Notes: generated from the sequence alone by a model not told the origin. Positions 1 to 11,993 are shown, numbered from the stretch's first letter. The stretch is 42,993 nt of DNA from Xanthomonas boreopolis (GCA_014654535.1 BNBA01000034.1:1-42993); one strand, 5' to 3'. A program made the numbers and translations.

Positions 1-117
1 CAATTGCGCTGGGTCGAGCAACGGCTCAACACGCGACCACGCAAGACACTAGGATTCAAGACGCCCCTCGACGTCTTCGTCAAGGAATTCAGCAATTGTG
101 TTGCGAATCAAAGTTGA
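1..117 (+). CDS. IS30-family transposase, C-terminal fragment
   Basis: The reading frame is open from base 1 and ends in TGA at 115-117, leaving 38 codons. The translated tail contains EQRLNTRPRKTLGFKTP, the hallmark C-terminal end of IS30-family DDE transposases, in which this segment follows the catalytic glutamate. The rest of the gene lies upstream of the window. The bases just after the stop (about 104-126, TGTTGCGAATCAAAGTTG and following) are probably the right terminal inverted repeat of the element, but the left end needed to confirm this is not available. The next gene begins directly after it without its own start region, so the element appears to have inserted inside that gene. 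Family assignment is firm; the boundary at about 120-126 is inferred. Confidence 0.85.
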   Translation, partial: QLRWVEQRLNTRPRKTLGFKTPLDVFVKEFSNCVANQS

Positions 118-126
118 ATTCGCCGG

Positions 127-1254
127 GTGAAACTCCTTCCTTTGGAGGAGATGGAAGCTGTGGCGAGGCAGGATTTCAAAATCGACCCCATGCTCGAAAA
201 GGCCTTCTCGGCCTATCTCGACTGGACCCCGGAAAACGAGAAGGCCGAGAACCTGTCCGGTACCCGGCGCGGGGTGGTGGAGAACCGCATGGAGCAGCAG
301 ATGCGGCACTATTGGCGCTGGCGCGCATCGAAGAAGGATGTCGCACAGTTCCGCGCGATGACCAGCTACCAGAACGCCAACGCCCAGGATCGCGTCGATC
401 TGGACGAAGGCAACCAGGACTGGCTGGGCGATATCGAGCGTGCGCGCAAGGCCAGCCAGCCGACCACGCACACCGTCTATTCGATGGGCATGCCGCGCAC
501 CGTGCAGATGCCGCCCAATCCGAGCAGGACGCAGCGGGACCTGCTGGCGGCCGTGGACGATACCCGGGCGATCCCCGAGGAGGTGAATCGCTTCTTCGAC
601 GAGTTCGTGCACGATTCGCACGCCGGCTTCTGGTTGCTGGGTCCGGTGTCGCAGGTCGACAAGAACGTGTTTGCCAACGAGATCCGCAAGAAGAGCGAGC
701 AACATGCGCGACTGCTCCGGGAGGCCGACGCCGCGGAAAAGAATGGCGATTACGACGAGGCCGTCAGGGCGCGAGCCCAGGCCGCCAGGTACGAACTCAA
801 TACGTTCGAAAAACGCGTGCTGGAGCAGAATCCCAGGACCAACGACGAGGGCAATCCGGCGCAGATCCCGCTGATGACGGACAAGGAGGCGAAGGATCTG
901 CGCGACAACGCCGGCGTTAATGGCTGGATAGTCAGGAACGTGCTGGGTACGGCCACGCGGCGCGAGGCCAATGGCCCTGGCCAGTACCGGCACGTGTTCG
1001 ACCGCGATCACGAAAAAATCCAGATCTTCGATGAGGCCCTCTATCAGGGCGAGCGTCTCGGCGAGGCGGCCAGGAACGAGGTCAAGGATGCGGTCGAGTC
1101 GGCCAAGCGGACCGTATCGGAGACCGCCGAGCGGGCAAAGCGCGCGGTAGGCGAGGCGGTGGACGATGCGGCCAGCGCGGCCGGCAGGGCCGCGCGCGAC
1201 GCCCTGGAGGAAGGTTTGAAGAAGATCGTCACGCCGAGCGGGCCAAGGCTGTGA
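127..1254 (+). CDS. 5'-truncated gene, C-terminal part of a putative T6SS lipase-type effector
   Basis: This frame is open from the IS30 boundary (about base 118). GTG at 127 is merely the first possible start, so the true N-terminus is most likely lost to the insertion. The 375 residues have no signal peptide or membrane segment. The motif FVHDSHAGFWLLGP (around residue 155) resembles the catalytic-histidine region of large alpha/beta-hydrolase effectors of the Tle (type VI lipase effector) class. The nucleophile and acidic residues expected upstream are missing, consistent with loss of the catalytic core. The last 60 residues are an Ala/Glu/Lys/Arg-rich amphipathic helix (repeats of the type ESAKRTVSETAERAKRAVGEA), which could be a coiled coil or membrane-associating helix. 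Effector identity is inference from one motif; that the gene is a 3' remnant is better supported. It is probably non-functional. Confidence 0.55.
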   Translation: MKLLPLEEMEAVARQDFKIDPMLEKAFSAYLDWTPENEKAENLSGTRRGVVENRMEQQMRHYWRWRASKKDVAQFRAMTSYQNANAQDRVDLDEGNQDWLGDIERARKASQPTTHTVYSMGMPRTVQMPPNPSRTQRDLLAAVDDTRAIPEEVNRFFDEFVHDSHAGFWLLGPVSQVDKNVFANEIRKKSEQHARLLREADAAEKNGDYDEAVRARAQAARYELNTFEKRVLEQNPRTNDEGNPAQIPLMTDKEAKDLRDNAGVNGWIVRNVLGTATRREANGPGQYRHVFDRDHEKIQIFDEALYQGERLGEAARNEVKDAVESAKRTVSETAERAKRAVGEAVDDAASAAGRAARDALEEGLKKIVTPSGPRL

Positions 1255-1582
1255 CGCGCAGGAGCGGGGATATGTCCCGTGGGAGGTGGTGAGCAGGTTC
1301 GGGGAGCCTGTTCAGGATTCCTGGAAGCCCACGAGGTCGTGCCTGCGCAAGCGGTAAGCGCCTTTCAGCAGTCGAAGCGCGTCGCAACGGCCAAATGGCT
1401 GGCCATGGCCGATCATCCATGGATGTATTCGCCCACCAGCCCGGCAAGAGTCAACGCCCTTGGAGATTCGGGCGGGCGGTCGCTCGCAAGGGTCTTTGGT
1501 CATGGCGATTCAGGGGCGTTCCGGGGCGGCCGGTGCCATGTCCTCTCGTTAAACTCGGGGCAACCGTAGTCAGGACCTCTCG
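1255..1582. other. Intergenic region, 328 bp, no gene recognised
   Basis: Several short overlapping ORFs on both strands look like chance frames in GC-rich DNA. A palindromic patch with GGCCATGGCC and CCATGG occurs near 1401-1425. The promoter of the efflux operon should lie in the right part of this stretch, but no convincing -35/-10 pair is visible. AGGA at 1572-1575 is a plausible ribosome binding site for the ATG at 1583. Confidence 0.4.
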
Positions 1583-2650
1583 ATGCTTTCTCGACACCGC
1601 GCGCGCGCCGTGGTTGCCGGGCTGCTGGCCGTCGGGCTGGCGGCGTGCGGCCGCCAGGCCCACGAGCCAGCTGCCGGCGCTCCGATCCCCGTCACGATCC
1701 AGGCGGTGGCGGCGCAGCCTTGGCATTCCACCGTCCAGTCGATCGCCACGGTACGGGCGCGCGAGTCGGTGGCGTTGACCGCGGCGGTCAGCGACGTGGT
1801 CGAGCAGGTCCACTTCGAAAGCGGCGACGAGGTGAAGGCCGGGCAACTGCTGGTGTCGCTGCGCGGCAATTCGCAGCAGGCCGCGCTGGCGGCGGCCCAG
1901 GCTACCTTCGAGGAAGCCGACCAGCTCTATCGGCGCCAGCAGGAACTGATCGGCCAGCAACTGGTCGCCCGTTCCACCCTCGATACCCAGCGCGCCCTGC
2001 GCGATGCCGCGCTGGCGCGGGTGCAGCAGATGCGCTCGGACATCCGCGACCGCGAGGTGCGGGCGCCGTTCTCGGGCGTGCTCGGCATCCGCCAGGTCAG
2101 CCCCGGCTCGTTGGTGACCGCGCAGACGGTGATCGCCACCCTCGACGACATCGAGCGCATGCACGTGGATTTCCAGGTGCCGGAGGCGCAACTCGGGTTG
2201 GTGCGGATCGGCCATGCCGTCACCGGCAGCGCGGCTGCCTATCCTGGCGAGCGGTTCGAGGGCACCGTCGCGGCGATCGATTCGCGCGTGGACGAGGCCA
2301 CCCGCGCGGTCAGCGTGCGCGCCGACTTCGACAACGCCGATCGCCGCCTGCGCCCGGGCATGCTGCTCGACGTGCGGCTGTACCAGCCGGCGCGGCAGGC
2401 CTTGGTGATCCCGGAGATCGCGGTGGTGCAGGTCGGGCGCGATTCGTTCGTCTACCGGGTCAAGGACGACGGCAGCGTCGAGCGCGCCGACGTGCGCACC
2501 GGCGAGCGCCGCGACGGCAAGGTCGAGATCGTGGACGGCCTGGCCGCCGGCGAGCGGGTCGTGGTCGACGGTACCGGCAAACTGCGCCCGGGCCTGAAGG
2601 TCCGCGACGGCGGCGAAGCCGCGCAGGCCGCGGCGAAGGAAGCCGGATGA
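1583..2650 (+). CDS. RND efflux periplasmic adaptor (membrane fusion) lipoprotein
   Basis: The 355-residue product has an N-terminal export signal ending in the lipobox LAAC (cysteine at residue 22), so it should be a lipidated periplasmic adaptor anchored in the inner membrane. Order of parts: barrel-sandwich half (VEQVHFESGDEVKAGQLLVSL, about residues 73-93), alpha-helical hairpin rich in Ala/Gln (about 95-155), second lipoyl half (REVRAPFSGVLGIRQVSPGSLV), then beta-barrel and membrane-proximal domains. Length and order match HlyD/AcrA-type adaptors. Its stop codon overlaps the ATG of the pump gene (ATGA at 2647-2650), so the two are translationally coupled. No outer-membrane channel gene follows, so the pump probably uses a TolC/OprM-type protein encoded elsewhere. 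Substrate is unknown. Confidence 0.92.
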   Translation: MLSRHRARAVVAGLLAVGLAACGRQAHEPAAGAPIPVTIQAVAAQPWHSTVQSIATVRARESVALTAAVSDVVEQVHFESGDEVKAGQLLVSLRGNSQQAALAAAQATFEEADQLYRRQQELIGQQLVARSTLDTQRALRDAALARVQQMRSDIRDREVRAPFSGVLGIRQVSPGSLVTAQTVIATLDDIERMHVDFQVPEAQLGLVRIGHAVTGSAAAYPGERFEGTVAAIDSRVDEATRAVSVRADFDNADRRLRPGMLLDVRLYQPARQALVIPEIAVVQVGRDSFVYRVKDDGSVERADVRTGERRDGKVEIVDGLAAGERVVVDGTGKLRPGLKVRDGGEAAQAAAKEAG

Positions 2651-5600
2651 AACTCTCCGACGTTTCGATCGCCCGCCCGGTGCTGGCGGTGGTGATGAGC
2701 CTGCTGCTGGTGGTGCTGGGGGTGATGTCGTTCACCAGGCTGACCCTGCGCGAGCTGCCGGCGATCGATCCGCCGATCGTCTCGGTGGACGTGGAGTACA
2801 CCGGCGCCTCCGCCTCGGTGGTGGAAAGCCGCATCACCCAGGTGCTGGAGGATGCGCTCGCCGGCATCGAGGGCATCGAGACGATCGAGGCGCGCAGCCG
2901 CAACGGCAGCTCGGACATCAGCATCGAGTTCAAGCCGAACCGCGACGTCGAGGCCGCCGCCAACGACGTGCGCGACGCGGTCAGCCGCGTCACCGACCGC
3001 TTGCCCGACCAGGCGCGGCCGCCGGAGATCTCCAAGGTCGAGGCCGACGCCGACCCGATCCTGTGGCTCAACATGAGCTCCTCGACGATGGACACGCTGC
3101 AGCTGTCCGACTACGCCGAGCGCTACGTGGTGGACCGCTTCTCCAGCCTGGACGGCGTGGCGCAGGTACGCATCGGCGGTCGCCAGCGCTACGCGATGCG
3201 GATCTGGCTCGACCGCGACCAGCTCGCCGCGCGCGGGCTGACCGTGGCCGACGTGCGCACCGCGCTCGGCCGCGAGAACGTGGAACTGCCGGCCGGCAGC
3301 CTGGAATCCGAACAGCGCGACTTCACCCTGCGCGTGGAGCGCAGCTACCTCAAGCCGGAGGATTTCGCGCGGCTGCCCCTGGGCAAGGGCGGCGACGGCT
3401 ACGTGGTGCGCCTCGGCGACGTGGCCAAGGTCGAGTTGACCTCGGCCGAGCGCCGCGCCTACTTCAAGAGCAACGGCGTGCCCAACATCGGCCTGGGCAT
3501 CGTGCGCAACTCCACCGCCAACGCGCTGGACGTGGCGCGCGCCGCGCGCCAGGAAGCCGAGGAGGTGCAGAAGACCCTGCCGCAGGGCACCAACATCTTC
3601 GTCGCGTTCGACACCACCACCTTCATCGACGCCTCGGTCGAGCGCGTCTACCACACGCTGGTGGAAGCGGTGATCCTGGTGCTGGTGGTGATCTGGGTGT
3701 TCCTCGGCAGCGTGCGCGCCGCGCTGATCCCGGCGGTGACGGTGCCGGTGTGCCTGGTCGCCGCGTTCATCGCGCTGTACGCGTTCGATTTCTCGATCAA
3801 CCTGCTGACCTTGCTGGCGTTGATCCTGTGCATCGGCCTGGTGGTGGACGATGCGATCGTGGTGGTGGAAAACGTGCAGCGCCGCATCGATCTCGGCGAG
3901 CCGCCGCTGGTCGCCGCGCGGCGCGGCACCGCGCAGGTGGCGTTCGCGGTGATCGCCACCACCGCGGTGCTGGTGGCGGTGTTCCTGCCGGTCGGCTTCC
4001 TCGAAGGCAGCACCGGGCGCCTGTTCCGCGAGCTGGCGGTGGCATTGGCGGCGGCGGTGGCGATCTCGGCGTTCGTGGCGCTGACGCTCACGCCGATGAT
4101 GTCGTCCAAGCTGCTCAAGCCGCACGCGAAGGAGAAGCCTAACCGGTTCCATCACTGGTTCAATGCGCGCATGGAGCGGGTCAGCGCCGCCTACCGGCGC
4201 TCGCTGGAGCGCAGCGTGGGCCGCAGCTGGCTGTTTGGACTGTTGATGCTGGGGGCGCTCGGCGCCAGTGCCTGGTTGCTGACGCGGATCCCCTCCGAGC
4301 TGGCGCCGGCCGAGGATCGCGGCAGCTTCCAGATCATGATCGACGGCCCGGAAGGCGCCGGTTTCGACTACACCGTCGGGCAGATGCACCAGGTCGAGGC
4401 GATACTCGCGCCCTACATCGGCCCGGACAAGCCGATCGTGCGCGCCAACCCGCGCGTGCCGGGCGGCTGGGGCAGTAGCGAGGAGATGCATACCGGCCGG
4501 GTCAGCGTGTTCCTGCAGGACTGGGACAAGCGCGACCGCCCGACCACCGAGGTCGCCGACGAACTGCAGCGGCAGTTGTCGGTGCTGACCGGCGTGCGGG
4601 CGCGCACGCAGGTCGGCGGCGGGCTGGTGCGCGGGCGCGGCCAGCCTTTCCAACTGGTGCTGGGCGGGCCGGAGTATGCCGAGATCGCCCGGTGGCGCGA
4701 TCGCATCCTGCAACGGATGGAGCAGAACCCGGGGCTGATCGGCCCGGATTCGGACTACAAGGAGACCCGGCCGCAGATGCGCGTGAACATCGACCGCCTG
4801 CGCGCGGCCGACCTGGGCGTGCCGGTCACCGAGATCGGCGGTGCGCTGGAAGCGCTGATGGGCTCGGTGCGCGTCACCACCTTCGTCGACAACGGCGAGG
4901 AGTACGACGTGATGCTGCAGGCCGGCCGCCAGGGGCGCATGTCGCCGGAAGACCTCGCCGCGATCCGCGTGCGCTCGGCCAGCGGCGAACTGATCCCGTT
5001 GTCCAACCTGGTCACGCTGGCCGAAGTGGCCGAGGCGGGCACGCTCAACCGCTTCAACCGGCTGCGTTCGATCACCATCAATGCCGGCCTCGCACCGGGC
5101 TACCCGCTCGGCGAGGCGATCGCCTGGGTGCAGCAGGTGGCCGCCGAAGAACTGCCCGATTACGCCCAGCTCGACTGGAAGGGCGAATCGCGCGAGTACC
5201 TGCAGTCCGGCAGCGCCGTGCTGCTGACCTTCGCGATGGCGCTGCTGATCGTGTACCTGGTGCTGGCGGCGCAGTTCGAGAGCTTCGCGCATCCGCTGGT
5301 GATCATGCTGACGGTGCCGCTGGCGGTGCTCGGCGCGCTGGTCGGGCTGTGGGTCACTGGCGGCACGCTCAACCTGTTCAGCCAGATCGGGATCGTCATG
5401 CTGGTCGGCCTGGCGGCGAAGAACGGCATCCTGATCGTCGAGTTCGCCAACCAGTTGCGCGACGAGGGCCGCAGCGTGCACGAGGCGATCGTCGAATCGG
5501 CGGCGGTGCGCCTGCGCCCGATCCTGATGACCTCGATCGCGACCGTGGTCGGCGCGATCCCATTGGTGGTGGCCGGCGGCCCCGGCTCGGCCAGCCGCGC

Positions 5601-5772
5601 GACCATCGGCGTGGTGGTGATCTTCGGCGTGTCGCTGTCGACGCTGTTGTCGCTGTACGTGGTGCCCGCGTTCTATTCGCTGATCGCGCCGTTCACCAAG
5701 TCGCCGGAAGCCCTGGCGCGCGAGCTGCAGGCGCTGGAGGCGCGCACGCCGTCGGTCGGCGGGCATGCGTGA
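2647..5772 (+). CDS. RND-family efflux transporter, inner-membrane pump (HAE1 type)
   Basis: The 1041-residue length is typical for AcrB/MexB/MexF-type pumps. Two repeats are visible, each with one isolated N-terminal transmembrane helix, a large periplasmic loop, and a cluster of about five helices. The proton-relay motif of TM4 is GLVVDDAIVVVEN (Asp at residues 401 and 402), and the matching TM10 region is LVGLAAKNGILIVEF with its conserved lysine. The sequence around EFKPNRDVEAAANDVRDAV belongs to the porter domain. It should form a homotrimer that exports amphiphilic compounds by proton antiport, together with the upstream adaptor. The start is fixed by the ATGA overlap. The closest subfamily appears to be MexF/VexH-like or the broader MMPL-like HAE1 group; drug specificity cannot be read from sequence. 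Confidence 0.95.
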   Translation: MKLSDVSIARPVLAVVMSLLLVVLGVMSFTRLTLRELPAIDPPIVSVDVEYTGASASVVESRITQVLEDALAGIEGIETIEARSRNGSSDISIEFKPNRDVEAAANDVRDAVSRVTDRLPDQARPPEISKVEADADPILWLNMSSSTMDTLQLSDYAERYVVDRFSSLDGVAQVRIGGRQRYAMRIWLDRDQLAARGLTVADVRTALGRENVELPAGSLESEQRDFTLRVERSYLKPEDFARLPLGKGGDGYVVRLGDVAKVELTSAERRAYFKSNGVPNIGLGIVRNSTANALDVARAARQEAEEVQKTLPQGTNIFVAFDTTTFIDASVERVYHTLVEAVILVLVVIWVFLGSVRAALIPAVTVPVCLVAAFIALYAFDFSINLLTLLALILCIGLVVDDAIVVVENVQRRIDLGEPPLVAARRGTAQVAFAVIATTAVLVAVFLPVGFLEGSTGRLFRELAVALAAAVAISAFVALTLTPMMSSKLLKPHAKEKPNRFHHWFNARMERVSAAYRRSLERSVGRSWLFGLLMLGALGASAWLLTRIPSELAPAEDRGSFQIMIDGPEGAGFDYTVGQMHQVEAILAPYIGPDKPIVRANPRVPGGWGSSEEMHTGRVSVFLQDWDKRDRPTTEVADELQRQLSVLTGVRARTQVGGGLVRGRGQPFQLVLGGPEYAEIARWRDRILQRMEQNPGLIGPDSDYKETRPQMRVNIDRLRAADLGVPVTEIGGALEALMGSVRVTTFVDNGEEYDVMLQAGRQGRMSPEDLAAIRVRSASGELIPLSNLVTLAEVAEAGTLNRFNRLRSITINAGLAPGYPLGEAIAWVQQVAAEELPDYAQLDWKGESREYLQSGSAVLLTFAMALLIVYLVLAAQFESFAHPLVIMLTVPLAVLGALVGLWVTGGTLNLFSQIGIVMLVGLAAKNGILIVEFANQLRDEGRSVHEAIVESAAVRLRPILMTSIATVVGAIPLVVAGGPGSASRATIGVVVIFGVSLSTLLSLYVVPAFYSLIAPFTKSPEALARELQALEARTPSVGGHA

Positions 5773-6072
5773 GGGCGGAAAGGCATTGCGACGTCATGCC
5801 GTGGGGAGTGCTTTCCGCCTCCTTCACGGCACGATCGATCCATCTGCGGGCCATCGTTCCGGCGGGTGTGCCGGCGGCCGCGCCGGTTCCTGCGCATAGC
5901 CAAGCGACAAGGCCCGTTGCAGCGCGGATGCGGCGATCCCGGCCGCGCATGTCCGTTGATCCTGTGCCGGTGGAGCCGGCAGCGCTTTGCATTTGCACCA
6001 TGCCTTCCGGCACGGGTGGTGCCTGGGCGGATGTGGTTCGCTGGGCCGATGTCTTTCCAAGGATGCCACCCG
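5773..6072. other. Intergenic region, 300 bp, no gene recognised
   Basis: Nothing coding is supported here. The + frame of the following peptidase is open through part of this stretch, but that extension lacks a signal peptide at its start and has no conserved content. The export signal starts at the ATG at 6073, preceded by an AAGGA ribosome binding site at 6059-6063. Confidence 0.5.
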
Positions 6073-8751
6073 ATGATCCCGATTCTTCGCCCACTGATCG
6101 TATCGGCGCTTTCCCTGTGCTGTGCCGCCGCGCTGGCGCAGGCGCCGGATGCCGTGCCCGCCGGTCGCCTGCCGGAATGGGCGGTGCCGGAGCACTACAC
6201 GCTCGACCTGAAGATCGATCCGGACCAGCGTGACTTCGGGGGCACGACTACCATCCGGATCCGGCTGGAGCGGGCGTCCGATCATCTCTGGCTGCATGGC
6301 AAGGAACTGTCGGTCGCCAAGGCGACGGTGGCGCCGGCCGGCGGCGAGCCGTTCCCGGTCCGCTACATGCAGGCCGATGCGCAGGCCGGCGTGGCGCGCA
6401 TCGAGTTCGGCCGCGAGCTGCAACCGCAGGAACTGACGCTCGCGATTACTTACACTGCGCCGCTCAACCAGCAGTTGCAGGGCCTGTACCAGGTCAGGTA
6501 CCAGGGGCATGCGTACGCGATGACGCAGATGGAGCCCATCAGCGCGCGCTACGCCTTTCCCGGTTTCGACGAGCCGTCGCTGAAGACGCCTTTCGACATC
6601 CGCCTGACGGTGCCGGAAGGCGAGCAGGCGCTGGCCAATACCCGGGCCGTGTCCAGCGTGCCGGACGGCAAGGGCTGGAAGACGGTGACGTTCGCGCCGA
6701 CGCTGCCCCTGCCGACCTACCTGGTGGCCTATGGCGTCGGCCCGTGGGACGTCGTGGACGCACCGGCGATGCCGCCGACGCCGCAGCGCGACCGGGCGAC
6801 GCCGCTGCGCGGCGTCACCGCGCTCGGCCAGGGCGGACGCATCCAGCAGGCCCTGGCGCAGACGCCCGCGATCATCGCCACGCTCGAGGATTACTACGGC
6901 TTCGGCTATCCGTTCGACAAGCTCGACCTGGTGGCCGCGCCGGACTTCTCCGCCGGCGCGATGGAGAACCCCGGTTTCGTCACGTTCCGCGACTGGCTGC
7001 TGCTGCTGGACGAAGGCTCGCCGCAGCGCAACGTCAAGGGGTCCTTCAACGTCACCGCGCACGAACTGGCGCACCAGTGGACCGGCGATACGGTGACGAT
7101 GGCCTGGTGGGACGACCTGTGGCTCAACGAGGCCTTTGCGACCTGGATGCAGCAGAAGATCACGATGAAGCTGCGGCCGGAGTACCGCGCCGACCTCGAC
7201 CGCATTGCCGGGGCGCAGCGCGCTATGGACAACGACAGCCTGGTCAGCGCACGCAAGATACGCCAGCCGATCACCGGCAACGGCGACATCGAGACCGCCT
7301 TCGATGGCATCACCTACCAGAAGGGCGCGGCGGTGCTCGCCATGTTCGAGAGCTTCGTCGGCGAGGACGCCTTCCGTACCGGCATGCGCAGGTATATCCG
7401 CGATCACCGGTTCGGCAACGCCACCGCCGACGACCTGGTCGACGCGATCGCCGCTGCGGCCGGCAAGGACGCGGCGTTCAAGGCAGCCTTCCGCAGCTTC
7501 CTCGACCAGCCCGGCGTGCCCTACCTGCAGGCCGGCCTGCAAGCGGCTCCTCAGGGCGCCGTGCTGAGGTTGCAGCAGCAGCGGTACCTGCCGCTCGGGT
7601 CCGGTGGCGATCCCGCGCGCCGTTGGGGCGTGCCGGTGTGCGTGAAGTACGGCACCGCGCAGGGCGTGCGGCGTGCCTGCGAGATGATCTCCGGCGCGGA
7701 CGGCAGCATCGTGCTTGAGGGGGCCGGCGAGGACAGTTGGGTGTTGCCCAATGCCGACGGCGCCGGTTACTACCGCTTCAGCCTGCCCAAGGCGCAGCTG
7801 GCCGCGCTCGGCCGGCACGTAAATGCACTCAACGACGCGGAGAGGCTGGCCTATGCCGATGCCATCGACGCGGCCTTCCGCCGTGGCGACGCCGACACCG
7901 CGGACGTTCTGGCGGCAATGAAGCAGTTGGCATCGGCACCGGCCGAGCCGGTAGCGACCGCACTGGTCGACCGCTTCGGCTGGATCTGGCGCGTGCTGGC
8001 CCGCGACGATGCGCAGCGCGAGGCGCTGCGACGGGCGGCCACGGATGCGTTCGGTGCGCGCCTGCAGGCACTGGGTTACCAACGTCGCGCCAACGACAGT
8101 GCCGACGACGTGGCGTTGCGCTCGGTGCTGGCCAACCTGCTCGGCGTGGACCTGCGCGTGCCTGCGGTGCGCCGGGAACTGTTGGCACAGGGCGATGCGG
8201 TGCTGGCCGGCAAGGACGGCGGGCTCGACTTCGGTGCCGCCGATCCGGACCTGCTCGGCAGCGTGCTGGCGGTGGCGGTGCAGGAACGCGGCGCGCCGGC
8301 GGTGGATCGGCTGGCCGCCGCGCTGCGCACCCATGGCGAGCCGGCCCAGCGGAATGCAATGATCGCGGCGTTGTCGGCGGTGCGCGACCCGGCCCTGCTG
8401 CGGCAGGTGCGCGACTTCGCGCTGACCGATGCGATCAAGGTCGGCGAGATGTCGCAGTTGCTGATGGGCGGCCATGCCGAGCAGGAGGGCCATGCTTCCA
8501 TGTGGGACTGGTACGTGACCCACTTCGACCGCATCGTCGCGCGCAGCGGGTCGTTCGATGGCGGGCGCCTGCCGGCGCTGGCGGCCGCGGGAGGTTGTGA
8601 TGCCGCCGAAGCCGATCGTCTGGAGGCGTTCTTCCGGCCGCGCCTAGGGGAACTCAGCGGCGCCGACCGCGGCCTGGCACAGATGGCCGAATCGATCAGG
8701 CTGTGCAGTGCGCTGAAGCAACGCCAGGAGGCGGCGCCGGTCGCGCGCTGA
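6073..8751 (+). CDS. Exported M1-family zinc aminopeptidase
   Basis: The 892-residue protein begins with a Sec signal peptide (cleavage near ALAQA, residue 23-24) and should act in the periplasm or outside the cell. It carries the M1 exopeptidase motif GAMEN (residues 295-299) and the zinc site HELAH with the third ligand Glu in LNEAF (H330, E331, H334, E353). The middle and C-terminal parts match the beta-sandwich and the ERAP1-like alpha-helical C-terminal domain (DUF3358/ERAP1_C type). It would remove N-terminal residues from peptides. The start at 6073 is preferred because it places the signal peptide at the N-terminus and has an AAGGA site 9 bp upstream; an in-frame ATG at 6049 is possible. 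It stands alone and is convergent with the glycogen phosphorylase gene. Confidence 0.93.
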   Translation: MIPILRPLIVSALSLCCAAALAQAPDAVPAGRLPEWAVPEHYTLDLKIDPDQRDFGGTTTIRIRLERASDHLWLHGKELSVAKATVAPAGGEPFPVRYMQADAQAGVARIEFGRELQPQELTLAITYTAPLNQQLQGLYQVRYQGHAYAMTQMEPISARYAFPGFDEPSLKTPFDIRLTVPEGEQALANTRAVSSVPDGKGWKTVTFAPTLPLPTYLVAYGVGPWDVVDAPAMPPTPQRDRATPLRGVTALGQGGRIQQALAQTPAIIATLEDYYGFGYPFDKLDLVAAPDFSAGAMENPGFVTFRDWLLLLDEGSPQRNVKGSFNVTAHELAHQWTGDTVTMAWWDDLWLNEAFATWMQQKITMKLRPEYRADLDRIAGAQRAMDNDSLVSARKIRQPITGNGDIETAFDGITYQKGAAVLAMFESFVGEDAFRTGMRRYIRDHRFGNATADDLVDAIAAAAGKDAAFKAAFRSFLDQPGVPYLQAGLQAAPQGAVLRLQQQRYLPLGSGGDPARRWGVPVCVKYGTAQGVRRACEMISGADGSIVLEGAGEDSWVLPNADGAGYYRFSLPKAQLAALGRHVNALNDAERLAYADAIDAAFRRGDADTADVLAAMKQLASAPAEPVATALVDRFGWIWRVLARDDAQREALRRAATDAFGARLQALGYQRRANDSADDVALRSVLANLLGVDLRVPAVRRELLAQGDAVLAGKDGGLDFGAADPDLLGSVLAVAVQERGAPAVDRLAAALRTHGEPAQRNAMIAALSAVRDPALLRQVRDFALTDAIKVGEMSQLLMGGHAEQEGHASMWDWYVTHFDRIVARSGSFDGGRLPALAAAGGCDAAEADRLEAFFRPRLGELSGADRGLAQMAESIRLCSALKQRQEAAPVAR

Positions 8752-8794
8752 TCGGCGCGGGAGAGGTCGCGCCGGCTACTGCCCCGACCCGCAA

Positions 8795-8811
8795 GCGCCT
8801 CCGGCAGGCGC
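8795..8811. terminator. Hairpin between convergent genes, possible bidirectional terminator
   Basis: GCGCCT at 8795-8800 pairs with AGGCGC at 8806-8811 around a 5-base loop, in the 76 bp between the convergent aminopeptidase and phosphorylase genes. There is no T-run on either side, so termination is inferred from position only. Confidence 0.3.
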
Positions 8812-8827
8812 AGCCTGGGGAGGGGCC

Positions 8828-11311
<2,484 letters not shown>

Positions 11312-11431
11312 GCGGGATCTCCGTGGGGGAAGGAGTGCGGTGCCGCTTGCACTCGCGAGCTTGCCTGCATCCATGTGACCGGTAAATCCTGTCGGCCCGC
11401 GGCGGTGCCGCGAATCGGGCCGGGAGGCGGC

Positions 11432-11980
11432 ATGTACGAGGCATTGCGGTTGCAGGGCGGGGGATTCCTGTTGCGGCGCTGGCAGGCCGGCGACCTCGAG
11501 GCGCTGCTCCGGCATGCCGACGATCCGCTGGTGGTGCGCGGGCTGAGCGAGCGTTTCCCGCATCCGTACACGCGCGCGGACGGCGAGGCCTTCCTGTCCG
11601 GGCGGGTGGTGGACCTGACCCAGCCCGTGCTGGCGATCGAGATCGACGGCGAGGCCGGCGGGGGAATCGGATTGCGCCAGGGCAGCGGCGAGCGCGCGCA
11701 TTCCGCCGAACTGGGCTACTGGCTGGGGCGGCGACATTGGGGAAAGGGCTGGATGACCCGGGTCGTGGCGACCTATCTGGAATGGGCGGTGCCGGCGCTG
11801 GCGCTGGCGCGCATCGAGGCGCACGTGCTGGACATCAATCCCGCCTCGGCCCGGGTACTGCTCAAGAACGGGTTCCAGGAGGAGGGCGTGCGCCGCTGCG
11901 CGATCGCCAAGCCCGACGGGCTGCACGACCTGCGCGTGTTCGGGCGGATCCACCCGCCGGCGGTCCCGGCCCCCGCATGA
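11432..11980 (+). CDS. GNAT-family N-acetyltransferase (RimJ/RimL type)
   Basis: The 182-residue protein has the fold order of Acetyltransf_3 proteins: an N-terminal strand (FLLRRWQAGDLEALLRHADD), the acetyl-CoA pyrophosphate loop region (LGYWLGRRHWGKGWMT, near residues 92-107, with the R/Q-x-x-G-x-G/A-like turn), and the C-terminal block DINPASARVLLKNGFQEEG. It should transfer an acetyl group from acetyl-CoA to an amine, possibly a protein N-terminus or small molecule; the acceptor is unknown. The start follows a GGGAGG site 7 bases upstream. It is a single gene, divergent from glgP. Translation from further upstream in the same frame is antisense to glgP and is not coding. Confidence 0.87.
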   Translation: MYEALRLQGGGFLLRRWQAGDLEALLRHADDPLVVRGLSERFPHPYTRADGEAFLSGRVVDLTQPVLAIEIDGEAGGGIGLRQGSGERAHSAELGYWLGRRHWGKGWMTRVVATYLEWAVPALALARIEAHVLDINPASARVLLKNGFQEEGVRRCAIAKPDGLHDLRVFGRIHPPAVPAPA

Positions 11981-11993
11981 GGCCGGGATCCTC

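Noticed and set aside
1279-1569. 96-codon ORF between the effector remnant and the efflux operon
   Set aside because: No domain, no convincing ribosome binding site, and equally long frames exist on the other strand.
2452-5766. Very long minus-strand open frame (over 1000 codons) opposite the RND pump
   Set aside because: It is the antisense shadow of a well-supported gene; composition is His/Arg/Gln-rich low complexity with no family resemblance.
5866-6072. N-terminal extension of the aminopeptidase frame
   Set aside because: It would bury the signal peptide internally; the ribosome binding site and export signal favour 6073.
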